Positions 9,278 to 17,568 of a stretch of 64,000 nucleotides of DNA are shown piece by piece (within the stretch, counting starts at the first letter, position 1; each line of letters starts with the position of its first letter). The notes under the pieces were generated by a model. That model was not told the DNA's origin and searched no databases. It saw only the letters and a program-made list of their open reading frames with translations. Source of the DNA: UBA1858 sp045105615 (GTDB lineage Bacteria; Pseudomonadota; Gammaproteobacteria; UBA4575); contig JBGCDS010000030.1 in the NCBI GenBank assembly GCA_045105615.1, positions 37,991 through 101,990 of the forward strand. The letters are read 5' to 3'. The position numbers and the translations under genes are program-made.

Positions 9278-9301
9278 GGGCGTTCCATTATTAGAACGCC
9301 C
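9278..9301 (-). terminator. urtA-urtB intergenic hairpin (attenuator or mRNA stabiliser)
   Basis: On the minus strand GGGCGTTC is followed by an 8-nt loop and GAACGCCC, a perfect 8-bp GC-rich stem, then TTTCATAATAATAATT. The short, imperfect T-run suggests a leaky terminator or a 3' stabiliser that leaves urtA in excess over the downstream permease and ATPase genes, as is common after binding-protein genes. A second weaker stem (CTAACC/GGTTAG, 9328-9346) overlaps the urtA stop codon. Confidence 0.75.
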
Positions 9302-9342
9302 GATTTGTAACGAGAGTGTTTAGTTACCTAACCATCTATAGG

Positions 9343-10620
9343 TTAGTAATTTTGTCCTGAACACTTCTTAGTTTCAGTGTTGAAGTTACCGCAGTTGATT
9401 GCCGGATCAGCCCAATCAGATACAATCAATGCACTTTCTGGAAGGTAATCCGTCCAGGCATCACCTTTAACTTCACCATCAGTTGACCAAACAATTTCAA
9501 ATTGGCCGTCATCTTGTATCTCACCTATTAGAACGGGTTTAGATAAATGGTGGTTTGTATTCATCACTGCAGTACCGCCTGTTAAGTTTGGAATTTCCAA
9601 TCCGTACATAGCAGGGCGAACTTTATCAACTTCTGTAGTCCCAGCGGTTGTGACAGCTTGTGCCCACATTTTGAAACCAATGTATGTGGCTTCCATTGGA
9701 TCGTTGGTTACGCGCTCTTCGTTACCAATAAACGTTTGCCATGCTTCAATGAATTGATCATTTACTTCGCTTTCAGCACTTTGAAAGTAATTCCATGCCG
9801 CAAGGTGTCCAACTAATGGTGTGGTATCAATACCCGAAAGTTCTTCTTCTCCAACCGAGAATGCAACTACCGGAATATCTTCTGCTGACATGCCTTGATT
9901 ACCTAACTCTTTGTAGAATGGTACGTTTGCATCTCCATTAATAGTTGAGACAACCGCTGTTTTCTTGCCTGCAGAACCAAATTGCTTAATGTCAGAAACA
10001 ATTGTTTGCCAATCAGAGTGACCGAAAGGTGTGTAGTTGATCATAATATCTTTTTCATCAACACCTTTAAGCTTCAAATAGGCTTCTAGAATTTTGTTGG
10101 TTGTACGTGGATATACATAATCCGTTCCTGCAAGTACCCAACGTTCAACACCGCCATCCATTAAGTAATCAACGGCTGGAATGGCCTGCTGGTTTGGTGA
10201 AGCACCTGTGTAGAACACATTTTTAGATGATTCTTCGCCCTCGTACTGAACTGGATAGAATAAAAGTCCATTTAATTCTTCAACAACTGGAAGCACCGAC
10301 TTTCTTGATACTGATGTCCAGCAACCGAAAATCACATCTACTTTATGAACTTCGATTAATTCTCGCATTTTCTCAGCGAATAAAGGCCAGTCTGATGCTG
10401 GGTCTACAACAACCGCTTCTAACTGCTTGCCTAAAAGGCCGCCTGCTTTATTTTGTTCCTCAATCATCATTAACACAGTGTCTTTTAGTGTTGTTTCACT
10501 AATTGCCATAGTGCCGGATAACGAGTGAAGCACGCCTACTTTTATAGTGTCTGAGAATGCGTTTGATGACCATGCAATCATCGCAACACATAACACTGAC
10601 CACAAACTCAACTTTTTCAT
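9343..10620 (-). CDS. urtA: Urea ABC transporter substrate-binding protein UrtA
   Basis: Periplasmic type I binding protein that captures urea for UrtBCDE. The 425-residue product has a signal peptide ending near NAFSDT (about 1-23), then TIKVGVLHSLSGTMAISE, VVVDPASDWPLFAEKM and the diagnostic CWTSVSRKSVLPVVEELN and FYPVQYEGEESSKNVFYTG motifs. It is the first gene of the minus-strand nitrogen cluster, with AGAATTAA just before the ATG and about 550 bp of upstream DNA shared with the divergent MerR-like gene. Confidence 0.97.
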   Translation of the reverse strand: MKKLSLWSVLCVAMIAWSSNAFSDTIKVGVLHSLSGTMAISETTLKDTVLMMIEEQNKAGGLLGKQLEAVVVDPASDWPLFAEKMRELIEVHKVDVIFGCWTSVSRKSVLPVVEELNGLLFYPVQYEGEESSKNVFYTGASPNQQAIPAVDYLMDGGVERWVLAGTDYVYPRTTNKILEAYLKLKGVDEKDIMINYTPFGHSDWQTIVSDIKQFGSAGKKTAVVSTINGDANVPFYKELGNQGMSAEDIPVVAFSVGEEELSGIDTTPLVGHLAAWNYFQSAESEVNDQFIEAWQTFIGNEERVTNDPMEATYIGFKMWAQAVTTAGTTEVDKVRPAMYGLEIPNLTGGTAVMNTNHHLSKPVLIGEIQDDGQFEIVWSTDGEVKGDAWTDYLPESALIVSDWADPAINCGNFNTETKKCSGQNY

Positions 10621-11067
10621 TTAATTCTCCAGTGGTTAATATTCGAAGTTCTAAAATAGGGCGTGCATCATGTTCGGCTACTTGGCCGCATTATCATTGT
10701 GCGTAATGCCCATAGTTAGGTCTCTTCACGTTCTGTGCCATAAATTTTTTTGCATGATTAAAATATTGAATTGTTTCTTTAAGTGAATGAAATATATATA
10801 GATATCCTATAGGTATATTTTCAAAGAAGTGGCTATTCTGAATCTTGAAGGTATTGGTCGCGTATTAAATGCACTAAAATAGAGCGTAATAGCAATTAAA
10901 CGCGCATAAATAGTGCGAAGTGAAGATTTTATAGAGAATAACTATTCTAACAGTGCTTTAAATATCGTATTACCAAGTTTTAATGATTTTATGTTATTTG
11001 TATAGGTTTCGGTTAAGTAGTGATAATTGGTAACTAACTGAAAATAAATAATAAATTATATTAAATC
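10621..11067. other. Divergent intergenic region urtA / MerR-like regulator
   Basis: This AT-rich gap must hold the urtA promoter. I looked for a sigma-54 -24/-12 element reading toward urtA and found only a TGGCAC half (reverse strand, 10735-10740) with no GC at the right distance. I found no clear NtrC-type palindrome and no open frame with a good ribosome site. No confident element is assigned on the urtA side. Confidence 0.5.
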
Positions 11068-11118
11068 TGTACATTGAGGTATTATTTATAAGATTTATGC
11101 TTTATGTACACATGTACA
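11068..11118 (+). promoter_or_regulatory. Putative autoregulatory promoter with three TGTACA boxes
   Basis: TGTACA occurs at 11068-11073, 11105-11110 and 11113-11118, the last two separated by two bases. Between them lie TTGAGG (11074-11079) and TATGCT (11096-11101), a reasonable -35/-10 pair with a 16-bp spacer. The paired boxes would cover the transcription start. TGTACA-type half-sites are, as I recall, what class II LitR regulators of the MerR family recognise, and the next gene encodes a MerR-type protein. The repeats are seen; their function is inferred. Confidence 0.5.
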
Positions 11119-11176
11119 AATCCATGTGTATAGCGTTAGTATAAGCAATACAAATGTAAACGTAGGGAATAATGTT

Positions 11177-12175
11177 ATGGAAACACAAATTAGTAACGAC
11201 GAATATAAGATTGGTGCTGTATCTAAAATTACAGGGATAGGTACAGAAACCTTACGCGCATGGGAGCGTCGCTATCATGCAGTTGTGCCAAGTCGTTCTG
11301 AGTCAGGTGACCGCGTTTACAATAGTGAAGATTTGGCAAAATTGTTTTTACTGAAGAATTTATCTGATGCGGGCAATTCAATTGGCACCATCGCAAGACT
11401 TTCTACTCAAGAACTCAAGAGTAAATGGGAAAATAGCATACAGTTAAGCGAGCTAGGCTCGAATCAATTCAATATTCATGAAAGTCATGAAATGACAAGC
11501 AGTCAAGCTTGCCGTGTACTATTGCTTGGAGAGGATTTCCCTTTGAGGGTGCTGGATGGGATGTCTGATTTTAAGGGCATTGAGTTGCTTGGCCATGTTG
11601 ATTCTATCGAAGACTGGAAACAAACTGATCTAACCTCATTAGTGAATGTCGCTATTATTGAGCGACCGACCATAAATAAAGAGACAAGGAAATATGTATC
11701 CAAGCTGCTAAAGGAAATGGGTGTTTGGCATGTCATAGTCTTATATGGATTCGGTTCTCAATTAGAGATTAATCAATTGCAAAGTCCGCAGGTAAGCGCA
11801 ATTAGGTCGTCGATTGATGTTTATGAATTGGCTCGCTTGTGTATAGATCGATCTGGGGGTGACTCAAAGAATTTGGTCGTTTCTAGTGGTTCAACTGTGT
11901 TCGATGAAGATTCTATTCCTACGCGGCGATACAGTGCTAAACAGTTAGGAAACTTGGCGAGAATATCTTCGCCAATTCAATGTGAATGTCCCAAACATTT
12001 GTCTGACTTGATTAAGAGCTTGGTTGCATTTGAAATTTATAGTGCTGAATGTGAGAGTAAAAATGATCGTGATGCTGATTTGCATGCGTATCTACATGCT
12101 ACCTCAGCGCAATCTCGCGCTATCCTTGAAGATGCGCTGGCTCATATAATTAAGCATGAGAATATACAGATTTAA
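11177..12175 (+). CDS. MerR-family regulator, LitR/CarH-like without a B12 motif
   Basis: The 332-residue product starts with a MerR winged-helix domain (YKIGAVSKITGIGTETLRAW, then ERRYHAVVPSRSESGDRVY) at about residues 8-75. The TLRAWERRY form is typical of LitR/CarH/MlrA-like members. The middle region (about 100-210) looks like a Rossmann-type domain with VLLLGEDFPLRVL, but I see no DxHxxG cobalamin-binding motif, so it probably does not bind B12 in the usual way. I chose ATG 11177 because AGGG lies about 9 nt upstream; an upstream start at 11126 adds 17 low-complexity residues. It is transcribed away from urtA. Confidence 0.72.
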   Translation: METQISNDEYKIGAVSKITGIGTETLRAWERRYHAVVPSRSESGDRVYNSEDLAKLFLLKNLSDAGNSIGTIARLSTQELKSKWENSIQLSELGSNQFNIHESHEMTSSQACRVLLLGEDFPLRVLDGMSDFKGIELLGHVDSIEDWKQTDLTSLVNVAIIERPTINKETRKYVSKLLKEMGVWHVIVLYGFGSQLEINQLQSPQVSAIRSSIDVYELARLCIDRSGGDSKNLVVSSGSTVFDEDSIPTRRYSAKQLGNLARISSPIQCECPKHLSDLIKSLVAFEIYSAECESKNDRDADLHAYLHATSAQSRAILEDALAHIIKHENIQI

Positions 12176-12533
12176 ATGTTATTTAATCGGATGAATTGCT
12201 ACGTTGATTTGGTTGCTTTTCGATAGGCAATTACTTTGTGATGATTTTTGCATAAGTAGCTTAAAAGTAACTGTTTGATTGTTTGAGGTATCATAATTTC
12301 GTCTGCTTTTTGTCTCGTCTAAGTATTTCCTTTTTGCGCTACATTTTATAGTGATTTTTTTTGGACTTGTTGCTATTCCACTTAGCCAAGAGCTAATTAC
12401 GCTCATCAGATTCCATGATAACGTCAAGATGTTGATTGTTATGTTGCTCGCCAATGGAGTCGATCATCGATTTTAATCAAGAAACGGTGACTAAAATTAT
12501 ATCAATAATTTAATTAATAACATGGTGGGTAAA
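12176..12533. other. Gap between MerR-like gene and NERD protein gene
   Basis: About 358 bp of AT-rich sequence. I see a stretch of T-rich DNA but no convincing terminator, no open frame with a ribosome site and no RNA gene. The promoter of the following gene should lie in its last 100 bp, but I cannot point to a good -35/-10 pair. Confidence 0.4.
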
Positions 12534-13310
12534 ATGCAGTCGGAAAACGTAGCGGAATATGATGAGGTGCTTGATGAGGATCAAGTCAATCATCAAGATA
12601 GTATTGTACGTGAAAAGTTAGATCAAAGAATTCGTCCATACTTTTTGATTACAGGGTTTCTGTTTGCTTTTCTTTTGCTGGAAACATATCGTTGGTATAT
12701 GGGTGTTCCGCCTATGCCGATAGTAGTGCTTGGGTTGTTTATTGCATCAGTAGTATTTGTTGCGTATCAACTTGCAGATTACAAAGATCACTTTCGTTTT
12801 TTACGTCTAGGTAAGCAGGGTGAGCCGCAGCTGCAAGACGCAATTAAGTTGCATAGCGATCAAACGGGTAGTACGGTTTATAAAGAGGTTGTGATGGGTA
12901 AGCAAAAAATTGATTATGTTATTGCTAATCAATCTGGTGTCGTGCTTATTAATGTTTGTGACTGGCGTACGCCTTCCAATGACGAGGCAATTATTAATTA
13001 TGGTGACGAGCAGATTCTGCTTAACGGATATAGACCGGATGCAAACCCAATAGAACCACTTAAAAATGTTAAGCAATGGATTGAAAATAAGCTCTATGCA
13101 AGCCTTGGTAAGCCAATTGATGTGGAATGCTTGGTTGTATTTCCAGAATGGTTCGTAAGGTCAGCAAGAGAGCATGTTGTTGTTCGAGTGATTAACCCTC
13201 GTGAACTTGGAAAAGTGCTAGAAGAGCGAACTAATGTTTTATCAGATAATGATAAGACGTTACTTAACTACAATATCTCTAAGCTTATTAATAAGAAGAT
13301 AAGTAGCTAA
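12534..13310 (+). CDS. Membrane-anchored NERD-domain protein
   Basis: The product has two N-terminal membrane spans (about 35-80) and a cytoplasmic domain matching the nuclease-related domain (NERD): LGKQGEPQLQDAI, then KIDYVIANQSGVVLINVCDW, and a later IEPLKNVKQWIE. NERD proteins are thought to bind or cut nucleic acid, but members of this membrane-anchored type are uncharacterised. The proposed start at 12534 follows GGTGGG closely; ATG 12522 in frame has no ribosome site. It is 258 residues. Function beyond the domain is unknown. Confidence 0.65.
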   Translation: MQSENVAEYDEVLDEDQVNHQDSIVREKLDQRIRPYFLITGFLFAFLLLETYRWYMGVPPMPIVVLGLFIASVVFVAYQLADYKDHFRFLRLGKQGEPQLQDAIKLHSDQTGSTVYKEVVMGKQKIDYVIANQSGVVLINVCDWRTPSNDEAIINYGDEQILLNGYRPDANPIEPLKNVKQWIENKLYASLGKPIDVECLVVFPEWFVRSAREHVVVRVINPRELGKVLEERTNVLSDNDKTLLNYNISKLINKKISS

Positions 13311-13328
13311 CTTTATGAATATGATATA

Positions 13329-13359
13329 TCAAGCACGGGTTATGAAAACTCGTGCTTGA
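13329..13359. terminator. Convergent terminator hairpin
   Basis: TCAAGCACGGGTT pairs with AACTCGTGCTTGA around a 5-nt loop, a stem of about 13 bp with one G-T pair. It lies between two converging genes (NERD protein ending 13310, ferredoxin ending 13370). There is no long T-run on either side, so it may act as a bidirectional but weak terminator. Confidence 0.6.
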
Positions 13360-13369
13360 ATGATTAGCC

Positions 13370-13684
13370 CTAGTTAATCGAGCCTTGCTCAAAATCTACT
13401 TCTACTTCAATATCGCTTTGAAGCCTTGATTGACAAGCTAGAACCATGCCGCTCTTCAATTGCTCGCCATCTAGCACGTAAGAAAAATCATTTAGTGGTT
13501 TAATCTTTCCGCTCTTAATCGTCGCACGACATGAACCGCAGCTTCCTACGCGACAATCATGTGGCCATTCAATCCCTGCATTTAATGCAGCTTGTAATAG
13601 ATTGATTCCGCCGGTCACTTCGAAACTTTGTCCCGTATTAACAATAGTGGCTGTGAAATCTTTCTTTTTTCCTAATCCAAACAT
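13370..13684 (-). CDS. 2Fe-2S plant-type ferredoxin
   Basis: A 104-residue electron carrier with the plant/vertebrate-type 2Fe-2S signature C-x4-C-x2-C in CRVGSCGSC (about residues 42-50) and the fourth cysteine in ACQSRL near 82. The N-terminus MFGLGKKKDFTATIVN begins the beta-grasp fold. It has no signal peptide. The redox partner cannot be read from the context: neighbours are a small DUF2892 membrane protein and an ECF sigma factor. Confidence 0.93.
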   Translation of the reverse strand: MFGLGKKKDFTATIVNTGQSFEVTGGINLLQAALNAGIEWPHDCRVGSCGSCRATIKSGKIKPLNDFSYVLDGEQLKSGMVLACQSRLQSDIEVEVDFEQGSIN

Positions 13685-13801
13685 TTGTAATCTCCAAGCT
13701 TAATTACGTCCAGTGTATTGCCCTAAAGACTAGTAAGGGCGGTATATGGTAATAATAAGTTTTAAATTTAACGAAACTTATCGGCAGTTTTAAGTGCCAA
13801 A

Positions 13802-13978
13802 TTATTTTGTAGAAATATTAAAAGGTAGGTAAGCCGGACACCATGCGGATACTCCAGTGAATACCAATACTATTCCAATAATTCCCCACCATGATGAAAG
13901 GGCAAACCCGATTCCTATGATGAGTAGGCCAATGAGGATTCTGGCCATTCTTTCTGTATCGCCTACATTGCATGTCAT
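13802..13978 (-). CDS. Small DUF2892 (YgaP-type) membrane protein
   Basis: A 58-residue frame from ATG 13976-13978 to TAA 13802-13804. It begins MTCNVGDTERMARILIGL and continues with two membrane spans broken by SSWWGI, ending GVSAWCPAYLPFNIS. The N-G-x-x-[DE]-R-x-x-R and C-P-x-Y-x-P signatures are those of the DUF2892 inner-membrane family, which forms the membrane domain of YgaP rhodanese. Here it is a free-standing protein with no rhodanese part. Its role is unknown; links to sulfur metabolism are suggested only by the family. Confidence 0.85.
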   Translation of the reverse strand: MTCNVGDTERMARILIGLLIIGIGFALSSWWGIIGIVLVFTGVSAWCPAYLPFNISTK

Positions 13979-14166
13979 AATTAAATACCTTAAATTAAAT
14001 AGTGTTATTGAGTGAGTTTATACTAAATTGCTACTAAATCTAAGCCTAATTCTACCTCGTATAAGTAACGAGACCTAGCTAGAATAGCGTGTTCGTACAG
14101 GATAATCTTAATACTCAGATCATTTCATATGTAATTGATGGAAAAGCAGAAAATATCGAATAAATT

Positions 14167-14721
14167 ATGAAAGATAATAGTGTTAAGCCAGGTCTAGTCA
14201 TTATGAATACGAAAGAGCAAGGATTTGAATCCATGGTTCATGCCTATTCGAAGGACCTTTATAGGTATGGGTATTGGCTGAGCAAGGATAATGGGATAGC
14301 AGAAGACCTGGTGCAAGAGACGTTTTTGCGAGCATGGCGAGCAATCGATTCTTTAAACGATGCAAAAGCGGCAAAAAGTTGGCTTTTCACAATTTTACGA
14401 CGTGAAAATGCACGTCGATTTGAGAAAAAGAGTGCTCAAGCTGAATTGACAACGCTCGATGATGAAATGGTGGAAATATTTGCGACTGTCGATGACGATT
14501 TTGCGAACGTTGATAATATTGCTGTTCGCGCAGCATTACGCCAATTGCCAGCATCCTATGCCGAGCCGTTGGTTTTACAGGTGATTGGTGGTTATTCGTG
14601 TGACGAAATTGCGACCATTATCGATGCTAAGCCAGGCGCGGTGATGACTCGAGTTTTCAGAGCCAGACAAAAATTAAGAAAGCTATTAGAAGAGGAAGAG
14701 ACCAGAATGGTCTCAATATAG
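14167..14721 (+). CDS. ECF-type RNA polymerase sigma factor
   Basis: The 184-residue product has region 2 (YRYGYWLSKDNGIAEDLVQE, TFLRAWRAI) and region 4 (LRQLPASYAEPLVLQVIGGY, then SCDEIATIIDAKPGAVMTRV, FRARQKLR), the minimal layout of group IV sigma factors. It is followed after 2 nt by its anti-sigma gene, so the pair forms a unit. The start at 14167 has no clear ribosome site; ATG 14203 (MNTKEQGFE) is an equally possible start. Confidence 0.93.
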   Translation: MKDNSVKPGLVIMNTKEQGFESMVHAYSKDLYRYGYWLSKDNGIAEDLVQETFLRAWRAIDSLNDAKAAKSWLFTILRRENARRFEKKSAQAELTTLDDEMVEIFATVDDDFANVDNIAVRAALRQLPASYAEPLVLQVIGGYSCDEIATIIDAKPGAVMTRVFRARQKLRKLLEEEETRMVSI

Positions 14722-14723
14722 AT

Positions 14724-15431
14724 ATGGATGATATGAATTGTTTAGCGGCAAGACGCATTATTACTACCGATATCACTGATAAAAGCAATGCTTTTGTTCA
14801 GCATGTTGCTAGTTGCTCGACTTGTAAATCTTTTTATGAGAAGCAACTTAAGTTTAATGCGGTCTTAAAGAAAGCGGTTGATATTGATGTTCCAGAAGGT
14901 TTGGCTTCACGTATTCTAGTTGAACATAGTCTCAATAAGAGAAAGCAAGGCAATCAAAAGTACCGTTGGAGTGCAATCGCAGCTAGTGTCATGTTGGTAT
15001 TTGCTGTCTCAATTGTTTCTACGTTTAATACACAGCCTGCGATTGCAGGTGTGATTTTAGAACATGCACATGATGAGCTTTGGGTGTTGGAAGACAAGGA
15101 TCACGTGACTTTAGAAAGTCTAAATCAATTATTAAAGCCGCATGGTGTGAAAGCGGATGATAATATTGGCTATGCGACACATGCGGGTAATTGCATCATC
15201 CAAGGTAAAGTGGGTGTGCATATTGTTTTTGCTGGTGAAAATGCGCCGGTGACATTGATTGTTTTCCCTGAACCTTTAGACCATAAAGAAAGTGTCCGTA
15301 TAAGTGATCATTTTTTTAAAGGTGTTTTGATGGGAACTAACAAAGGAACGTTAGCATTATTGTCTGAAGATGAAGAATCTTTGAAGAAATTTGAGGCTAG
15401 ATTAAATACTTCTTTGATGACGTTTATCTAA
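14724..15431 (+). CDS. Membrane anti-sigma factor (DUF3379 type)
   Basis: The 235-residue protein has an N-terminal zinc-finger-like anti-sigma segment with HVASCSTC (about 27-34), one membrane span (about 87-103, SAIAASVMLVFAVSIVS) and a periplasmic domain with GVHIVFAGENAPVTLIVFPE, the DUF3379 signature. It should hold the preceding ECF sigma factor at the membrane. The Hx3CxxC arrangement fits a ZAS-type redox- or zinc-responsive sensor, but the inducing signal is unknown. Confidence 0.85.
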   Translation: MDDMNCLAARRIITTDITDKSNAFVQHVASCSTCKSFYEKQLKFNAVLKKAVDIDVPEGLASRILVEHSLNKRKQGNQKYRWSAIAASVMLVFAVSIVSTFNTQPAIAGVILEHAHDELWVLEDKDHVTLESLNQLLKPHGVKADDNIGYATHAGNCIIQGKVGVHIVFAGENAPVTLIVFPEPLDHKESVRISDHFFKGVLMGTNKGTLALLSEDEESLKKFEARLNTSLMTFI

Positions 15432-15455
15432 CTCAAACTAGTTTTTAACTACAAG

Positions 15456-15483
15456 GCGCAGCCGTTTACGGCTGCGCTTTTTT
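15456..15483 (+). terminator. Rho-independent terminator of the sigma/anti-sigma operon
   Basis: GCGCAGCCG, loop TTTA, CGGCTGCGC, then six T residues: a perfect 9-bp GC-rich stem. It lies 24 nt after the anti-sigma stop and just before the convergent end of sat. Confidence 0.93.
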
Positions 15484-15488
15484 ATGTC

Positions 15489-16673
15489 TTAACTATTTTG
15501 ATAGTGTTCCATTAATATCTTAGCAACTTCTGGTCTCGCAAATTCCATTGGTAGATCTTCTCCTGCTGCTAGCATTTCACGTACTTTAGTGCCTGAGAGT
15601 AATACAAAGTCTTCTTTGCTGTGATCAGGTGCATCTCGCATCATCACGACTTTATCGAGTTTCTTTGAGTAAGCAGTATGGTCAGCATTGAATATTTCTA
15701 TTTCTAATGCATCGTCTGGGACTTGATCATCAAAGATGGTTTGTGCATCAAAAGCACCGTAGTAATCGCCAACACCAGCATGATCACGACCAATAATGAA
15801 ATGGGTGCAACCACAATTTTGTCTAAATACTGCATGTAGCACTGCTTCTCTTGGTCCGGCATATAGCATGTCGAATCCATAGCCAGTAATCATCACTGTA
15901 TTAGGTGGGAAATATAGCTCAACCATTTTACGTATTGCAGCGTCTCGTACAGGGGCAGGAATATCGCCTGGTTTCAATTGGCCTAATAACATATGGATGA
16001 GAACACCGTCTGCATTGGTCGATTCTTTTGCCATTTTGCATAACTCTTCGTGTGCGCGATGCATGGGATTTCGAGTTTGAAATGCCACTGTTTTTTTCCA
16101 GCCGCATTTTTCAATTTCAGCACGAATCTGTACGGCCGTTCTAAACGTGCCAGGAAATTCGGTTTCAAAGTAACTGTAATTTAAAACTTCAATCGGGCCA
16201 GAAACTACATTATTACCAAGTGAGGTAAAAGTGGCTACACCAGGATGATCGGCATCTTTGGTAGCGTAGACTTTTTGCGTGATTAAATCTAACTCGTCTT
16301 GACTGAGTTGTTCTATATTCTCAACCGTTTGAATGGCGACCACTGGGTTGCCATCTACATTAGGATCTAATAGTGCAATTCTTTTATGGCCACTGATCTC
16401 GGAAATGTCTTTACACAAATTCAGTACAGGGGTAGGCCAAAAAAGCCCACTGCTTGTATGCATGTTATTGGCAACGGAAATTGCGTCTGCCTTATTCATA
16501 TAGCCAGCGAGTGGAGTGAAGTATCCAGCACCTAGCATGACTGCATTGGCAGCGGTGGCAGAATTGACAAGTAATTTAGGAAGCGTCTCTGCTTCTTTTA
16601 ATAATGCTGCACGTTTCTCATCATTTTCCACGTAAAGTGGGATGAGTTTTGCTCCTCCATGCGGTTTTATCAT
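15489..16673 (-). CDS. sat: ATP sulfurylase (sulfate adenylyltransferase)
   Basis: Homo-oligomeric ATP sulfurylase, 394 residues, which interconverts sulfate plus ATP with adenosine phosphosulfate plus pyrophosphate. The nucleotide-binding QTRNPMHRAHEEL motif (about residue 198) with its two active-site histidines is intact, as are GRDHAGVGDYYGAFDAQ and the C-terminal LSGTKVREMLAAGE. This is the single-gene Sat type, not CysDN, and is used by many sulfur oxidisers as well as for assimilation. No apr or sox genes lie nearby, so direction is not settled. Confidence 0.97.
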   Translation of the reverse strand: MIKPHGGAKLIPLYVENDEKRAALLKEAETLPKLLVNSATAANAVMLGAGYFTPLAGYMNKADAISVANNMHTSSGLFWPTPVLNLCKDISEISGHKRIALLDPNVDGNPVVAIQTVENIEQLSQDELDLITQKVYATKDADHPGVATFTSLGNNVVSGPIEVLNYSYFETEFPGTFRTAVQIRAEIEKCGWKKTVAFQTRNPMHRAHEELCKMAKESTNADGVLIHMLLGQLKPGDIPAPVRDAAIRKMVELYFPPNTVMITGYGFDMLYAGPREAVLHAVFRQNCGCTHFIIGRDHAGVGDYYGAFDAQTIFDDQVPDDALEIEIFNADHTAYSKKLDKVVMMRDAPDHSKEDFVLLSGTKVREMLAAGEDLPMEFARPEVAKILMEHYQNS

Positions 16674-17324
16674 CGCATACTCCTGTTGGTTGAATTTATG
16701 TCGTTATTATTATTTTTTATCTTTATTTGTAGGTGAATCGAGCTTATTCAATAAGCTTGGAGATAGTATCATTAACACAATTTCAGGCAAACTTGACAAG
16801 CTTATTTACCGTATTTCACGTTCGGGATGACCGGATCAATCGCTGAGTCAGCCTAGATTTGCTGATTGGTGGGAGTATCACCGCTGATACTCGCTAAGTG
16901 TAATCTGCCAGCTTGCTGGTTTTAGACAAACAATCCTCGAGAAAAACCAGTACTTGGAGGCTGCTCTGCTTATTATGCCTATTCGAAATGAGTGCAAGAT
17001 TGAAAAAAGGTAGTGTTGTCTATTCGCTGCACGTTTCTTAATGTACCGCTGTTAAAGCAGTCAGTGTTAACTCATATTTCATTTAGTTAATGTCTCTGGA
17101 TAACCTTGGTTGTTTTAGAAAAGTAATAATTTTTTCTGCTAAAAAAACCCACTATCTATTAGTAGGATATGTTTGCTCTAGTATTTTTAATGAATAATTC
17201 TTGTTTGTGAAATGTTCTATCTATCTAAAATCTAAATAGAAACTGTTAATCCGATCACATTGCATTTTGACTTGCTATGCTAATCTAATTCTGTAATTAA
17301 ACGTAGTTATGTCAGGGGATTTTT
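16674..17324. other. 650-bp gap with palindromes upstream of sat
   Basis: No protein-coding frame with support was found. It contains the perfect palindrome AGCTTATT-C-AATAAGCT (16741-16757) with a further AAGCTTATT copy at 16798-16806, a hairpin GAGTATCA-CCGC-TGATACTC (16873-16892) and a CCAGC-TT-GCTGG palindrome (16908-16919) followed by TTTTAG. The first may be an operator for sat. The second and third could belong to an untranslated RNA or an old terminator. Confidence 0.45.
16741..16757 (-). promoter_or_regulatory. Palindromic operator candidate upstream of sat
   Basis: AGCTTATT-C-AATAAGCT is a perfect 8-bp palindrome with a single central base, 67 bp upstream of the sat start, and a copy of the half-site recurs at 16798. 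Reading toward sat, TTGCCT and TACTAT with 16 bp between them lie just upstream, so the palindrome would sit in the early leader. Promoter and operator roles are inferred. Confidence 0.35.
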
Positions 17325-17522
17325 ATGTTGTTAACAAGTGCGGTCATCGTTGCTTGGTTTGCAGGACTATTAGTTATGTTCAGTGGCTTTGAACGTTCTC
17401 AAGAATTGAAATCAGGAGCGTTAATTGTTGATCAGCAAAAGCGTAATAAATTAACATTTGGTTTAGGTATTTATTTGGTCATTAGTTTAGGGCTGCTAGT
17501 AGTGTTTGTTACTCAGGCATAA
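17325..17522 (+). CDS. Small two-span membrane protein
   Basis: A 65-residue protein with a ribosome-site-like AGGGGA seven bases before the ATG. Two hydrophobic segments (about 3-19 and 46-63) flank a polar loop (GFERSQELKSGALIVDQQKR), so it is probably a helical hairpin with a cytoplasmic or periplasmic loop. I do not recognise the family. It stands alone between sat and the convergent msrB. Confidence 0.6.
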   Translation: MLLTSAVIVAWFAGLLVMFSGFERSQELKSGALIVDQQKRNKLTFGLGIYLVISLGLLVVFVTQA

Positions 17523-17568
17523 TAACAGAACATCGTTTAATTTTTCTTTTATACTCCTCACAAGATAT

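Noticed and set aside
9259..9288. Longer N-terminus for urtB starting at 9288
   Set aside because: The start would lie inside the urtA-urtB hairpin and would put ten extra residues before a good signal sequence that begins at 9258.
10735..10740. TGGCAC on the minus strand upstream of urtA as a sigma-54 -24 box
   Set aside because: The base pair at the -12 GC position is GA, not GC, so the element is incomplete.
12179..12454. A 91-residue minus-strand frame in the gap after the MerR-like gene
   Set aside because: It has no ribosome site and its sequence looks like random AT-rich translation with no domain features.
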